In this document: positions 18,199-27,408 of the stretch, one piece after another
How positions within the stretch are numbered: the stretch's first letter is position 1
Layout of the letters: each line of letters starts with the position of its first letter
DNA from: M3007 sp964484205
Lineage (GTDB): Bacteria; Bacteroidota; Bacteroidia; Chitinophagales; Saprospiraceae
Length of the DNA: 64,000 nucleotides
Direction: 5' to 3'
NCBI GenBank assembly: GCA_964484205.1
Contig: CAZAEZ010000011.1
Location: 61,627 to 125,626, forward strand
Position numbers and translations under genes: made by a program
The notes under the pieces: model-generated
Database searches by the model: none
The model's input: the letters and a program-made list of their open reading frames with translations, nothing else
What the model was told of the DNA's origin: nothing

Positions 18199-19005
18199 TT
18201 GACCGAATCGCTAATTAGTAACGTGGCATTTGCGCGTTGGTTTTTTCAACTTTTCTGGATCGGGGTATGTGCGACGGCCATGCTCTGGCAAACGCATTTG
18301 TTGTTGAACACGCCGGCGCCCTCGTTCTGGCTCTGTGGATTTGTGTTTTCCGCCACGGTGTTTGCGTACAATTTTTCGGCGCCACCCCGCCGCCGCCTGC
18401 CTGCCTGGGGATTCGGTTTGCTTGCTGTTGGTTGCTTTCTGGAACTTACGATCGTCCATCAGCTTACGGTTTTTTTACCGGCCCTGATCTGGCTGTTGTA
18501 CTACGACCGCTACCGGCCAGGGCAGGGTACCGGCCTGCGGGACTACCCGGCCCTCAAACCGGTCGCCATTGCGCTGGCCTGGGCGGGCGTCACGGTGTTG
18601 TTGCCGGTGCCGTTGCAAGCATGGACGGGTGCTGCGTTCCTGTTCGTTGGGCGGGCAGCGTTTATTTTTGCGCTTGCACTGGCTTACGACCTGTCCGACC
18701 AACCCTATGATATCCGGCATGGCCTTAAAACGCTGGTGCTCAAAATAGGGCCCCGGCAAACCTTCCGCCTGATTGACGCAGCGCTGTTGCTGGCGGCCTT
18801 ATGCGCCGGAGCACAGGTATTGTTCGGGATATTTGAACTGAAAGCGGGGATAGCGGTTTGTATTTCCCTGTTGCTCAGCGCGTTTGCAATTCGGTGGGTG
18901 CTGGCTTGGACTGGCTGGCCCGGCTGGCGCAAAGCGGGAATTGACGGGTTGATGGTTTTGCAGCTCCTGTTGATCCGGATTAGTTTGATGATAGCAGGTG
19001 GATGA
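18199..19005 (+). CDS. UbiA-like membrane prenyltransferase family protein
   Basis: A polytopic protein of up to 268 residues with about eight hydrophobic segments. The cytoplasmic-loop segment FALALAYDLSDQPYDIRHGLKT resembles the second Asp-rich motif of UbiA prenyltransferases (D-x-x-D-x-x-x-D then G-x-x-T). The first NDxxD motif is not obvious: at its expected place there is AYNFSAPP. It may be a divergent family member with altered activity. Start is TTG 18199; GTG 18223 is the alternative. The following lipoprotein gene is 45 bp downstream, so they may be co-transcribed. Confidence 0.6.
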   Translation: MTESLISNVAFARWFFQLFWIGVCATAMLWQTHLLLNTPAPSFWLCGFVFSATVFAYNFSAPPRRRLPAWGFGLLAVGCFLELTIVHQLTVFLPALIWLLYYDRYRPGQGTGLRDYPALKPVAIALAWAGVTVLLPVPLQAWTGAAFLFVGRAAFIFALALAYDLSDQPYDIRHGLKTLVLKIGPRQTFRLIDAALLLAALCAGAQVLFGIFELKAGIAVCISLLLSAFAIRWVLAWTGWPGWRKAGIDGLMVLQLLLIRISLMIAGG

Positions 19006-19050
19006 AACGGAAATCCTAGGTTTGTATCACTTCAATAAAATACCACATCG

Positions 19051-19809
19051 ATGAACCAGCCAATGAATTTGCTAACACCCCAACGAATGGCTGTCCTCCT
19101 TTGCCTTGCCGTTTTTTTGACAATCACCTTGCTTTCGTGCGATTCGGGCAAGCGCGATATCCGGGCCTATTATTTCCCGGTTGATTCCCTTGCCAAGGGG
19201 CAGGTGTACGCTTATATTTCGGAAGAGGGCGTCACGGATGACCGGCGCTACTGGTATTACCAAACCTTCAAGTCAGACAGCGGTACCTTCCTGGTGGGCA
19301 CCCAATACGATCGTTTTTTCGAGGTGAATCAGATCGTTCGCGAAAAAATCGTTGAAAACGGCTCGCTGGCCCGCGAGAGTTTTTTGTACGAGCCCGATAG
19401 CGCTACCGGCAAGTCTGTGGCCATCCGCACCACCATCGAGTCGGCCAATTTATTTCCTTTCCAGGTCACCGATTCGCTCGGCGTTTTTTTATACCGCATC
19501 AAGTACAGCCCGCCTTCCGAGCCGGACGCCACGATCTACCTCATCCGCAACCGCCGTTATTTGGGCGACGGCCCCGAATTTGCATTTGAAGGCAAGGCGT
19601 ACCCTACCATCCGCTTCGGCATCCGGGAAGCCATCGGACACAGCGCTGAGGGCGCCGCCGAAATTGAGGGCCAGGGCGAAGAGTGGTATGCCAGGGGGCT
19701 TGGCCTGGTGCACTACCGCAAAAGTTTTGGCACGGAGGGCAATATCCGCTATGCGTTTTGGCTCCGGGAGCGCTTTCCCATGGAGGAACTGGTGCGCAGG
19801 GCGCAGTAA
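19051..19809 (+). CDS. Hypothetical lipoprotein
   Basis: A 252-residue protein with a lipoprotein signal: hydrophobic core VLLCLAVFLTITLLSC, lipobox LLSC and Asp following the cysteine. The mature part is acidic, rich in beta-strand-like stretches (YYFPVDSLAKGQVYAYI; IYLIRNRRYLGDGPEFAF), and lacks a catalytic motif I can name. A TAGGTTTG sequence at 19017-19024 matches the Bacteroidota -7 box and may be its promoter. It lies just before the first copy of a dispersed palindromic repeat. I do not recognise the family. Confidence 0.65.
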   Translation: MNQPMNLLTPQRMAVLLCLAVFLTITLLSCDSGKRDIRAYYFPVDSLAKGQVYAYISEEGVTDDRRYWYYQTFKSDSGTFLVGTQYDRFFEVNQIVREKIVENGSLARESFLYEPDSATGKSVAIRTTIESANLFPFQVTDSLGVFLYRIKYSPPSEPDATIYLIRNRRYLGDGPEFAFEGKAYPTIRFGIREAIGHSAEGAAEIEGQGEEWYARGLGLVHYRKSFGTEGNIRYAFWLRERFPMEELVRRAQ

Positions 19810-19813
19810 ATTT

Positions 19814-19908
19814 TTGGCTCATGTTCCTATCGGACTGGTAGTGAGGGGGTGACTGCCAGTCACCCCCTCACTTGGCCCCCTGCTCAGCCAAACGGGAATA
19901 TGAGCCAA
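19814..19908. repeat. Dispersed 95-bp palindromic repeat, copy 1
   Basis: Outer arms TTGGCTCATGTTCC (19814-19827) and GGAATATGAGCCAA (19895-19908) are complementary bar one G:T. An inner hairpin has perfect 15-bp arms at 19840-19854 and 19858-19872 with a 3-base loop. The segment CTCAGCCAAACGGGAA is shared with copies at 46881-46957 and 52077-52180. It lies between the lipoprotein and O-antigen ligase stop codons. Confidence 0.85.
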
Positions 19909-19933
19909 TTTTTTTTGATACGGTAATTCACTT

Positions 19934-21169
19934 TTACTCCCGGTTCAGATGATTCAGGAAAAGCGTCAGAAAAAACACAAAAAAACCGACACCAAGCGAA
20001 TTTTCTATTGTGTGCTCTATCAGAAACGCTGCAAACGAAATGGTGTAAAATCCCAGCAACAAGTCGTTCCTATAGTTTTTTCTATAAAAAAGCGGATAGA
20101 AAAAAGCAAACAGGAACAAGGCCAGCCCGACGGCTCCCGTGCCGGCAGCCACAAATAAAAACTGGTTGTGCGGCATGAGCGCCTGCTCAAATCCGGGGTA
20201 GTGGGTGTCGAACTCCTGCCGGACTTCCCGTTTCAAATTGCCGGCGCCGGCGCCGAAAACCGGGTGCCGTTTCCAAATATCCCAACCGGCTTTCAGGGAG
20301 GTGATGCGCCCCGAATCGGCATATTGCGCCCCGCCGTTGGAGGAGTACATCCTTAAATCGTAGCGCATGTAATCCACCTTCGACTGCAGGGAAGGAAATG
20401 CGAAGTAAGCCCCCACGGGTAGCAGGAGCAGGACCAGTAATACCGCCAGGGCCGGTTTGTAATGTTGGGTCCGGAAAATATGCCGCACCAGCAGCACTGC
20501 AATTGCCGCGTACAGCGTAAGCAGTCCGCTGCGCACCGCCAGCACATGAATGAACACGAATAAAAAAATGGTGCAAAAGCCGATCAGTTTTCGCTCGTCC
20601 GGGTAGCGCCAGTAAAATCGCTTGCGGTACAGCCAGGCCCCGCCAATGATCCCAACAGCCATCAGCAGGCTGAGCCGGATGTGGTTGCGGGGCGTCGGCA
20701 TTGGTTTGCCGGTGAGCATTTGGGCATTTATCGCATCGGCGTGCAGCAGGTAGTTGACCCCGATACCGATGCTGGTTAGCGTAAGCATGAGCAGCAAGGC
20801 GTAAAACAGGCCGTCGATTTGCCGGGCGGTAAACCGGGGAAGCGCCAGAAAGACCAGCGGAAACACCAGAAACGGCACTTTTATGCGCAGGCGCTCCAGC
20901 CAGTATCCGAAATCTTCCGTTTGCCAAAAACTTAAAAACACCACGAAAAAAAACAGCGTCACGGCCATAAAAGCCGGGTAGCGGTAGATGTGCAGCATTC
21001 GATCGATCCCTTCCCGGTCGAGCTGCAAGCGGCCGTCCTGCACACAAAACAGGCAAAGCCCCGACAACATGAACATGCTCACGGAAAGCAAATACGGCGA
21101 ATAAATAATGGAGGCCAGCAGTACACAACAGAAAAAGAAAATAAGTTGCTGCCTGTTCGGATAGCGCAT
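19934..21169 (-). CDS. O-antigen ligase/polymerase (Wzy_C family) membrane protein
   Basis: A 411-residue protein with 10-12 hydrophobic segments and the large periplasmic loop typical of the WaaL/Wzy_C family: GWDIWKRHPVFGAGAGNLKRE, then MPHNQFLFVAAGTGAVGLALF, whose H-N-Q-F motif is diagnostic. It would transfer or polymerise polysaccharide at the inner membrane. It follows the FkbM methyltransferase gene by 4 bp, pointing to an operon for surface-polysaccharide modification. Specificity is unknown. Confidence 0.85.
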   Translation of the reverse strand: MRYPNRQQLIFFFCCVLLASIIYSPYLLSVSMFMLSGLCLFCVQDGRLQLDREGIDRMLHIYRYPAFMAVTLFFFVVFLSFWQTEDFGYWLERLRIKVPFLVFPLVFLALPRFTARQIDGLFYALLLMLTLTSIGIGVNYLLHADAINAQMLTGKPMPTPRNHIRLSLLMAVGIIGGAWLYRKRFYWRYPDERKLIGFCTIFLFVFIHVLAVRSGLLTLYAAIAVLLVRHIFRTQHYKPALAVLLVLLLLPVGAYFAFPSLQSKVDYMRYDLRMYSSNGGAQYADSGRITSLKAGWDIWKRHPVFGAGAGNLKREVRQEFDTHYPGFEQALMPHNQFLFVAAGTGAVGLALFLFAFFYPLFYRKNYRNDLLLGFYTISFAAFLIEHTIENSLGVGFFVFFLTLFLNHLNRE

Positions 21170-21173
21170 GAGC

Positions 21174-21890
21174 TCAGGGTTTTTGTTCCTTTCGTTTGAA
21201 CAGCATGGTCAGACCAACCCAGTTGACCATGTCGTATCCCGCATTGACCAGGAATTGATATACTTCGTCTTGCAGGACCGCGTCGAGGGTTTCTTCATGG
21301 GTTTCCACCGCGATGAGCCGGGGCGCGTACATTTCGAAATCCAGCGATTGCAGCACGTTCAGATCGTGGCCTTCCACATCGACCGTCAGAAAGTCGATCG
21401 GGCGCCCCCGGTATTTCGTACCGGCAAGGATGTTGTTCAGCGTATCGGTGCGCACTTTTTTGGCAATATAACCCGGCTTGCCGGCGGCAAATGCCTCGTC
21501 GAGGGTAATGGTCAGCGAATAGAAGCCGTTGGACCAGTAGGTAATTTCCCCGGTTTTGTCGCTCACCGCGCAAGTGATATTGACATCCTTCGGGCGGCGA
21601 ATGCGAAACCCGGCGATCTTGATGGAGTCGATATCGATATTCACCCCCCGCCAGCCGTTGCGGTAAAGCCGGTACGTATTGTTGTATTTCACCGGGTGAA
21701 AACAGCCTACATCGACGAAAAAACCCTTGTAACGCTTTGGGAACTGCCGGATGATGGACACATCTTCCGCGAACTGGGAATAGTGCCGGAAGCTGTCTTT
21801 GATCAAAAAAAGTTTCCGGAACAGGAAAAGCGCCCGAAACAGTTTGTTGCGTTCCAGCCAGGCCGGTAAATGCGAATAATTTAATCCCAT
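21174..21890 (-). CDS. FkbM family methyltransferase
   Basis: A 238-residue SAM-dependent methyltransferase with FkbM features: SQFAEDVSIIRQF, motif I FFVDVGCFHP, GVNIDIDSIKI (SAM ribose-binding), and DFLTVDVEGHDLNVLQSLDF, the D-V-E-G-H signature. FkbM proteins typically O-methylate sugars or polyketides; next to an O-antigen ligase, a polysaccharide substrate is likely (inference). The frame is open upstream, but ATG 21890 matches family starts and follows a good promoter. It overlaps nothing and is first in a two-gene operon. Confidence 0.87.
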   Translation of the reverse strand: MGLNYSHLPAWLERNKLFRALFLFRKLFLIKDSFRHYSQFAEDVSIIRQFPKRYKGFFVDVGCFHPVKYNNTYRLYRNGWRGVNIDIDSIKIAGFRIRRPKDVNITCAVSDKTGEITYWSNGFYSLTITLDEAFAAGKPGYIAKKVRTDTLNNILAGTKYRGRPIDFLTVDVEGHDLNVLQSLDFEMYAPRLIAVETHEETLDAVLQDEVYQFLVNAGYDMVNWVGLTMLFKRKEQKP

Positions 21891-21913
21891 GCGTTTGTGC
21901 AGTATTTCGGGCG

Positions 21914-21947
21914 CAAAAGTAGTAAAATGTAGGTGCCCGCAGCCAAA
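21914..21947 (-). promoter_or_regulatory. Promoter of the FkbM/O-antigen ligase operon
   Basis: On the minus strand TTTG (21947-21944) lies 22 bp before TACTTTTG (21921-21914), a match to the Bacteroidota -33/-7 consensus TTTG and TAnnTTTG. It sits about 24 bp upstream of the chosen start. Confidence 0.55.
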
Positions 21948-22000
21948 CGAACCAAACCCGGCAAAAGTGCATTCACCGTGCACACTCCTGGCAAAACCCT

Positions 22001-22008
22001 TACTTTTG
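22001..22008 (+). promoter_or_regulatory. -7 promoter box of serC
   Basis: TACTTTTG fits TAnnTTTG and lies 45 bp upstream of the serC ATG. No clear -33 TTTG is present, so the upstream half is weak. The region is divergent with the FkbM promoter. Confidence 0.5.
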
Positions 22009-22052
22009 CCCCTCCCCGGAGCGCACCCGAACAAATACCTCCGGTTTGCAAC

Positions 22053-23129
22053 ATGAAAAAATACAATTTCTCCGCCGGCCCGGCTATTCTGCCCGCGCCG
22101 GTTTTAAAAGAGGCCGCCAAAGGTGTGGCCAATTATCAGGGCAGCGGCCTGGGCCTGATCGAGCTGAGCCACCGCGGCCCCGAATTTTCCGCCGTTATCG
22201 AAGAAGCCACCGCGCTTATGCGGGAGTTGATGGAACTCCCCGAGGGCTACCACGTGCTCTGGATGACCGGCGGCGCCAGCTCCCAGTTTTTCATGGTACC
22301 CATGAACCTGCTCAACCCCGACGAAACGGCCGTGTACATCGACACGGGCACCTGGGCCAACAAGGCCATCAAAGAAGCCCGGGCTTTCGGCAACATCGAG
22401 GTGGCAGCCTCCTCCAAAGCCGATAATTACAACCACCTTCCAAAAGGCGTGCGCATCCCGGCCGGCGCCAAATACCTGCACATCACCAGCAACAACACCA
22501 TTTTCGGCACGCAGTACCAGCGCTTCCCGAAATCGCCGGTGCCGGTGGTTTGCGATATGTCGTCCGACATCCTCAGTCGCCCGGTGGATGTGCGGCCCTT
22601 CGGCCTGATCTACGCCGGTGCGCAAAAAAACCTGGGCCCCGCAGGGGTCACCACGGTGATCGTGCGCGAAGACATGCTCGGCACGGTGTCGCGCCACTTG
22701 CCGGCCATGCTCGACTACCGGACGTTCATCGACAACGGTTCCATGTACAACACCCCGCCGGTGTTCCCGATCTACGTGACCATGCTCACGCTGCGCTGGC
22801 TCAAAAAACTGGGCGGCGCCAGGGCCATCCAGCGGCGCAACAAGGCCAAGGCCAAACTGCTGTACGATCAGATCGACGCCAACCCGCTGTTCCTGGGCAC
22901 CGCAGCCCGCGAAGACCGATCGCTGATGAACGCCTGTTTTGTAATGGCCAAGGGCTATGAAAGCCTGGAAGCCGATTTTTTAAAAGAAACAAAAGAAAAC
23001 GGCCTCATCGGCCTGAAAGGGCACCGTTCGGTCGGTGGCTTCCGCGCCTCGATCTACAACGCCATGCCGAAAAAAGGCGTGGAAGCGCTTTGCGAACTCA
23101 TGCGGGATTTTGCTGTTCGAAAAGGTTAA
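22053..23129 (+). CDS. serC: Phosphoserine aminotransferase
   Basis: A 358-residue class V PLP aminotransferase that converts 3-phosphohydroxypyruvate and glutamate to phosphoserine in serine synthesis. N-terminal NFSAGPAILP, GLIELSHRGPEF and MTGGASSQF are family hallmarks; the PLP Schiff-base lysine is Lys192 in YAGAQKNLGPAG; C-terminal GLKGHRSVGGFRASIYNA completes the active site. ATG 22053 was preferred to the longer open frame. No serA or serB lies beside it, so it is a lone gene. Confidence 0.96.
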   Translation: MKKYNFSAGPAILPAPVLKEAAKGVANYQGSGLGLIELSHRGPEFSAVIEEATALMRELMELPEGYHVLWMTGGASSQFFMVPMNLLNPDETAVYIDTGTWANKAIKEARAFGNIEVAASSKADNYNHLPKGVRIPAGAKYLHITSNNTIFGTQYQRFPKSPVPVVCDMSSDILSRPVDVRPFGLIYAGAQKNLGPAGVTTVIVREDMLGTVSRHLPAMLDYRTFIDNGSMYNTPPVFPIYVTMLTLRWLKKLGGARAIQRRNKAKAKLLYDQIDANPLFLGTAAREDRSLMNACFVMAKGYESLEADFLKETKENGLIGLKGHRSVGGFRASIYNAMPKKGVEALCELMRDFAVRKG

Positions 23130-23181
23130 TTAACGTGAGTTAATTAGGTTTCTGATTGGGAGGTTTCTAACTTTTAAAAAC

Positions 23182-23928
23182 ATGCGCCGGAAAACAAAAA
23201 AATACAGCGCAAGCATTACCGTCAACGGCGCCGAGTTGCCGGTGGAGGTGGTGTTTGAGTACCGGCGCGGACACCGTTTCAGCATCACGCGCCAACGCAT
23301 CATCATGCGCCTGCCACATGGTTTGGAGGCGCCGGAAGTGCAGCAGCGCATGGCCGAACTACAGCAATGGGTCAAAAAAGTGTCGGCAAAGAAAAAAACG
23401 CTGCTCCACCCCTTCACCCCGAAAACGTACGCCACCGGCGACACGCTCACCGTCGGGAAACGACAGTACATCCTCGACATTATCGACGAAGACCGCGGCT
23501 CCCACACCGGCAAACTCGTGGGCAACACCATCGCACTGCGCCTGAGCAACCGCGCCACAGCAGCCAATCGCAACAAGGCCATCAAGACCCTGCTTTCCCG
23601 CATTATTGCCGCCGATTTTCAACCGGAATTTGAACAGCGCGTGCACTTTTGGAACAACCGGACGTTCCGGAAACCGATCAAAGGTGTTTTTTTGAAATAC
23701 AACCACTCCAACTGGGGCAGTTGCTCGGTAAAAAGCAACGTGAATTTGTCGACCCGCTTGCTCTTCGCACCCGAAGATGTGCAGGACTACGTCATTTTGC
23801 ACGAGTTGGCACACCTCGTCGAACTTAACCACTCCGACCGGTTTTGGGCCCTGGTCGAACGCTACATGCCCGACTATGCCGAAAAAGAAAAGTGGCTACG
23901 GGACTTTGGCGGCCAGTGTGATTTTTAG
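23182..23928 (+). CDS. YgjP-like (DUF45) zinc metallopeptidase
   Basis: A 248-residue protein of the YgjP/SprT-like M48-related family. The zinc site is HELAH (His207, Glu208, His211) followed by NHS (His217) in VELNHSDRFW, and the upstream KYNHSNWGSCS matches the family's conserved R/K-x-x-x-W-G-S-C segment. No signal peptide, so cytoplasmic. YgjP relatives are often linked to restriction or DNA-repair loci, but no such neighbour exists here. It follows serC by 52 bp on the same strand and could be read from the serC promoter. Confidence 0.85.
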   Translation: MRRKTKKYSASITVNGAELPVEVVFEYRRGHRFSITRQRIIMRLPHGLEAPEVQQRMAELQQWVKKVSAKKKTLLHPFTPKTYATGDTLTVGKRQYILDIIDEDRGSHTGKLVGNTIALRLSNRATAANRNKAIKTLLSRIIAADFQPEFEQRVHFWNNRTFRKPIKGVFLKYNHSNWGSCSVKSNVNLSTRLLFAPEDVQDYVILHELAHLVELNHSDRFWALVERYMPDYAEKEKWLRDFGGQCDF

Positions 23929-23934
23929 GTCATT

Positions 23935-24052
23935 TTTTGGGGTCATTTGGGGTCATTCGAGGGGATTAATCCCCATTCCCCTCTCGAGGGGTGATTAATC
24001 TAGAATTGAAGAAAACACAGAAAACCTTAATGACCTCAAAATGACCCCAAAA
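23935..24052. repeat. Imperfect long inverted repeat between peptidase and globin genes
   Basis: TTTTGGGGTCATTTGGGGTC (from 23935) and the complementary stretch at 24028-24052 pair with one small bulge, around an inner pair of AGGGGATTAAT/ATTAATC-type arms (23960-24000). It could end the serC/peptidase transcript; no clean T-tract follows. Confidence 0.55.
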
Positions 24053-24070
24053 TAACCCAAAACGCAGCGC

Positions 24071-24472
24071 ATGAAAAAAACCGACATTCAATTCCGCACC
24101 GATATCGAACAGCTCATCAACCGGTTTTACGATCGGGTAAAAGCAGATCCGGTTATCGGCTATATTTTTAACGACATCGCAAAAGTCGACTGGCCAAAGC
24201 ATTTGCCGGTGATGTACGATTTTTGGGAATTTCTGCTGTTGCAGGGAAAAAACTACCAGGGGAACCCGATTGAAAAACATTTCGAGTTGCACGCCCGGCA
24301 CCCGCTCACAGCCGAACATTTTGACCGCTGGCTGGCCCTGTTTCAGGAAAGCGTGGACGACTTATTTGCCGGGCCGGTTGCCGACGATGCCAAATTCCGG
24401 GCCATGGTGATCGCCGAAACCTGGAAACCCAAATTTACCGGCGGGCACGGCATTGGAATGCCAAAATCCTGA
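24071..24472 (+). CDS. Group III truncated hemoglobin
   Basis: A 133-residue globin with group III features: N-terminal DIEQLINRFYDRVKADPVIG, the HLPVMYDFWEFLLL helix, and proximal heme-ligand His83 in PLTAEHFDRWLALF. Group III globins bind O2 or NO and are thought to act in NO or peroxide handling. It is convergent with the first caspase gene (48 bp between stops). Confidence 0.92.
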   Translation: MKKTDIQFRTDIEQLINRFYDRVKADPVIGYIFNDIAKVDWPKHLPVMYDFWEFLLLQGKNYQGNPIEKHFELHARHPLTAEHFDRWLALFQESVDDLFAGPVADDAKFRAMVIAETWKPKFTGGHGIGMPKS

Positions 24473-24520
24473 CCGGTCGCGCTTGCAGGACAAGGTCCTT
24501 TTCAATGTTTCAGTTGTGTG

Positions 24521-27205
24521 TCAGTTTTTCAGGTGCTGCGGGAAGTGCTTTGCCAGAAGGGCTTTGAAGCGTTTGGTTTGCCGCAGTTTTTTAAAGAGCG
24601 GTTCTTCAAGAATCGGTCCGGCCTCCGGGTACCAGAAGTCCAGGGCTTTTTCCAGGCAGTCGAGCGCCTCGGGTTGCCGGCCTTGTTTAGCGTGCAAAAG
24701 CGCCATACCATAGTAGCCAGTATAGCCTTTGGGCTCGTCGCGGAGTAGTTGAGCAAATTGTGCGCGTGCTTCGGGAAGCCGGCTCCGGCTGACGAGAAAG
24801 GCGCCGTAATGGAAACGGGCATTTTCTGTGATTGATTCCAGCCGGTCGTCCAGGGCGTTGGGAATCTTAAGGGCCAGGGCAGCCTGAAAAAAGCTGTCGG
24901 CCAGTTGGTAGTGTTTGTTTTGCGCAGCGTAAATCCCTTCGTACATATTCCAAACGATAGGATGCAGGTTGTAATTTGGATCCTGGGCATAACCGCGCCG
25001 GTACAGCGCCCGGCCTTCTTCGGGATTTCCTGCCAGCAGTGCCAAAACGCCCCGAAATGTTGTTACAGCCGCCACATGGGAAGCGACGGCGTTCAGCTGT
25101 TCGATCCTGTCGATACAGGTTGCGGCCTGCCGGTACGCCTGCCGGCCAAACAAAAGATAAAAGCGGATATACAATGCTATACTTTTTACTTCGGCAGTAC
25201 TTGCAGGGTTTGCAATAATCGCCTCCGACAATGCCTCGGCCTCTTGCTGCCGGCGCGTTTGCATTAGCAAATAAATAGACGAGAGATAGATCCAACTGGA
25301 GGTATCGGGGTTGAGCCGTTGCGAATGTTCCAATTCAATTGCTGCTTCGGCATATTCCTTTCGTATCAACCGGGTCATGCCGGCAGTGGCCCAGGCATTA
25401 AACAGATCGGGTTTTGCTTTTTTCATTTTTTCACACAAGTCAAGCGACTCCTCCGTACGGTTCTGCCACTGATACAGCCATGCCAGCCGCTCCAGTACTA
25501 CATACGATTCCGGGGCGTCGTCAAGTGCGCGGATAAACCAGGCTTCGGCTTTTTCCAAATCATTTTGCACAAGATTATACTCATGCGCGGCATCGAGTTT
25601 GGGCAGTAGCCAGGTAGGCGCCAGTTCCACGGCTTTTTCAAAGTACGCTACCAGGGAATCGGTCTGCGGCGGATTATGCCGGAAATACAGCGAACCTATC
25701 GCATGATAGAGGTAGGCGGTCGGTTCCAGGGCGATACCTTCCAAATATTTGCTCTTGGCAAGAATTTTTACCGAATCGCGAACGGCGGCTTTCGGGTTCA
25801 AATTCGCGGTGTTGTAAAGGAGATTGTACCCTTCGAAATAGGCTTTTTTAACCAACAATGCTTTGCGTATAAAATGCTTTTCACCGAGCAGCTCGATGGC
25901 GGTTTGCAGGTATTCCGGGTAAGTGGCATACCGGCCCGGGTTATAGCGCCAACTATTCGTTTCGTAGGGGTCATCGGCCAACAAGGCATTGAGCGCTTGC
26001 TGTACTTCGTCGATAAGGGCGGCGGCCAGGTTGCGTTTCATCAGCCCGTGGAGCTGTTTCAGTTCCTGCTTTTGTTCGAGTTGTTTGAAATAGTCGAATG
26101 CGCACAGGCCGGTAGGGCTCAACAGGTTGCCGCTGTCAAGAGCCGCCTGAAAACGGGCGTACAGGGCTGAATCGACAGGCCCAAAACCAATGCCGGACAG
26201 GCCTTTTATTTTGGTGGCGAGCATGGCGGATTGCTGATTTTCCCTTTGGATAGTGCGCGCAGCCAGGCTGGCGGTATCCACCCGGGCAACGGTTGCCTGC
26301 CGATTGCCAACAGTCAGGGGCATTTGCGGGTGCGGTGCCGCATCGGCTGCTACCTTGTCTTCGAGGTACCGGCCGATTTCAAAAAGCGTAACCAAGGCAT
26401 CGGTATTTTGGTCGGCCAAACCGGTAAGGCCGTCTACCAGATGCCAGGAAAAAACGCCGCGCCCGTCGCCCCACTGGGTGCCTTCCAGGGAAAATTCGTT
26501 GGGCTGGCAGGACATGATTTTGATTTCGTTGGCAAACTGCTGGGCGAGGCTTTGCGCGGTGGCTTGTGCGCCGTTGATGCCCGAGCCGGCCAGTTTTCCG
26601 GCATGGCAGGCATCGGTAATGAGCAATACCCGCACCTTGCGGTCTGTGGAAAGCGTGGACACGATATCCTGCACATCGCGCAGGTTGAGCGCGCTGCCGA
26701 TGTAGTTGTTGGGCGGCGAGTCATGCGTGAGCAAAAAACCGCTTTGGTTGCGAATTTTGGCTTCTATATCACCGTGCCCGGAAAAGTAAAAAATTGCGGC
26801 ATCACCCTCCCGGCATTCATCCAGCAGCCAGTACAAGGCGGTGGAGATTTTGCCGTTGGTGGCATTTTTGTTTGTCAACAACAGTAAATTTTCCTGCGTA
26901 ATCGCGCCTCCTGCCGGACTTTTCAACCATTCGGCGAAGGCCTCGGCGTCGCGGTGGGCGAATTGCAGATCGGGGATACCCTCGTCCTGGTAGTCGGAAA
27001 TGCCGACGACCACGGCGCGGGTCGTAGGGGCGACCCTCGCGGTCGCCCCGGAAGTCCCGGCGACTGGAGAGACGCCTTTGCCCGCCTCCGGCAAGCCTTT
27101 GGCGGGTGAATCCGCCGTAGATTTATCGGAGGAGTGGCGTTCCTGGGCAAAAAAGCACGCCGGAAAAGCAGTCAGGAATACCAGAAAGAGGCAGTGTTTT
27201 CGCAT
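24521..27205 (-). CDS. Secreted caspase-like protease with TPR tail (caspase 1)
   Basis: An 894-residue protein with a signal peptide (to about residue 20, FFAQ), a repeat-derived linker (about 25-62), a C14 caspase-like domain (about 63-310) and a helical TPR region (about 370-894). Catalytic residues are visible: His144 in YFSGHGD and Cys200 in LLITDACHAGK. It keeps the motifs shared with its paralogues (QFANEIKIMSCQPNEFS, LVDGLTGLAD) but is the most divergent of the four. With a signal peptide it is expected outside the cytoplasm, perhaps periplasmic or exported. Substrate and trigger are unknown; the TPRs probably bind a partner. It is separated from the other three by a broken ATPase gene. 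Confidence 0.87.
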   Translation of the reverse strand: MRKHCLFLVFLTAFPACFFAQERHSSDKSTADSPAKGLPEAGKGVSPVAGTSGATARVAPTTRAVVVGISDYQDEGIPDLQFAHRDAEAFAEWLKSPAGGAITQENLLLLTNKNATNGKISTALYWLLDECREGDAAIFYFSGHGDIEAKIRNQSGFLLTHDSPPNNYIGSALNLRDVQDIVSTLSTDRKVRVLLITDACHAGKLAGSGINGAQATAQSLAQQFANEIKIMSCQPNEFSLEGTQWGDGRGVFSWHLVDGLTGLADQNTDALVTLFEIGRYLEDKVAADAAPHPQMPLTVGNRQATVARVDTASLAARTIQRENQQSAMLATKIKGLSGIGFGPVDSALYARFQAALDSGNLLSPTGLCAFDYFKQLEQKQELKQLHGLMKRNLAAALIDEVQQALNALLADDPYETNSWRYNPGRYATYPEYLQTAIELLGEKHFIRKALLVKKAYFEGYNLLYNTANLNPKAAVRDSVKILAKSKYLEGIALEPTAYLYHAIGSLYFRHNPPQTDSLVAYFEKAVELAPTWLLPKLDAAHEYNLVQNDLEKAEAWFIRALDDAPESYVVLERLAWLYQWQNRTEESLDLCEKMKKAKPDLFNAWATAGMTRLIRKEYAEAAIELEHSQRLNPDTSSWIYLSSIYLLMQTRRQQEAEALSEAIIANPASTAEVKSIALYIRFYLLFGRQAYRQAATCIDRIEQLNAVASHVAAVTTFRGVLALLAGNPEEGRALYRRGYAQDPNYNLHPIVWNMYEGIYAAQNKHYQLADSFFQAALALKIPNALDDRLESITENARFHYGAFLVSRSRLPEARAQFAQLLRDEPKGYTGYYGMALLHAKQGRQPEALDCLEKALDFWYPEAGPILEEPLFKKLRQTKRFKALLAKHFPQHLKN

Positions 27206-27408
27206 TGGATCAGAAGTCTATATCGTTTTGGACCATTAGCGGCCCGGTAACTAAAGCGCTACCAAAATAAGTGAAAAAAAATGACGAGCCGGCTATTTGA
27301 GGCTGCCGGTCAAGTTCAGGTAAGAGCATGTTGCAGGGCTCGATGCAGGCACTACGGCTCCGTAATGTAAATCCAATGCGCGGAGGATTCGTTATCAGGA
27401 AAGCAAAC

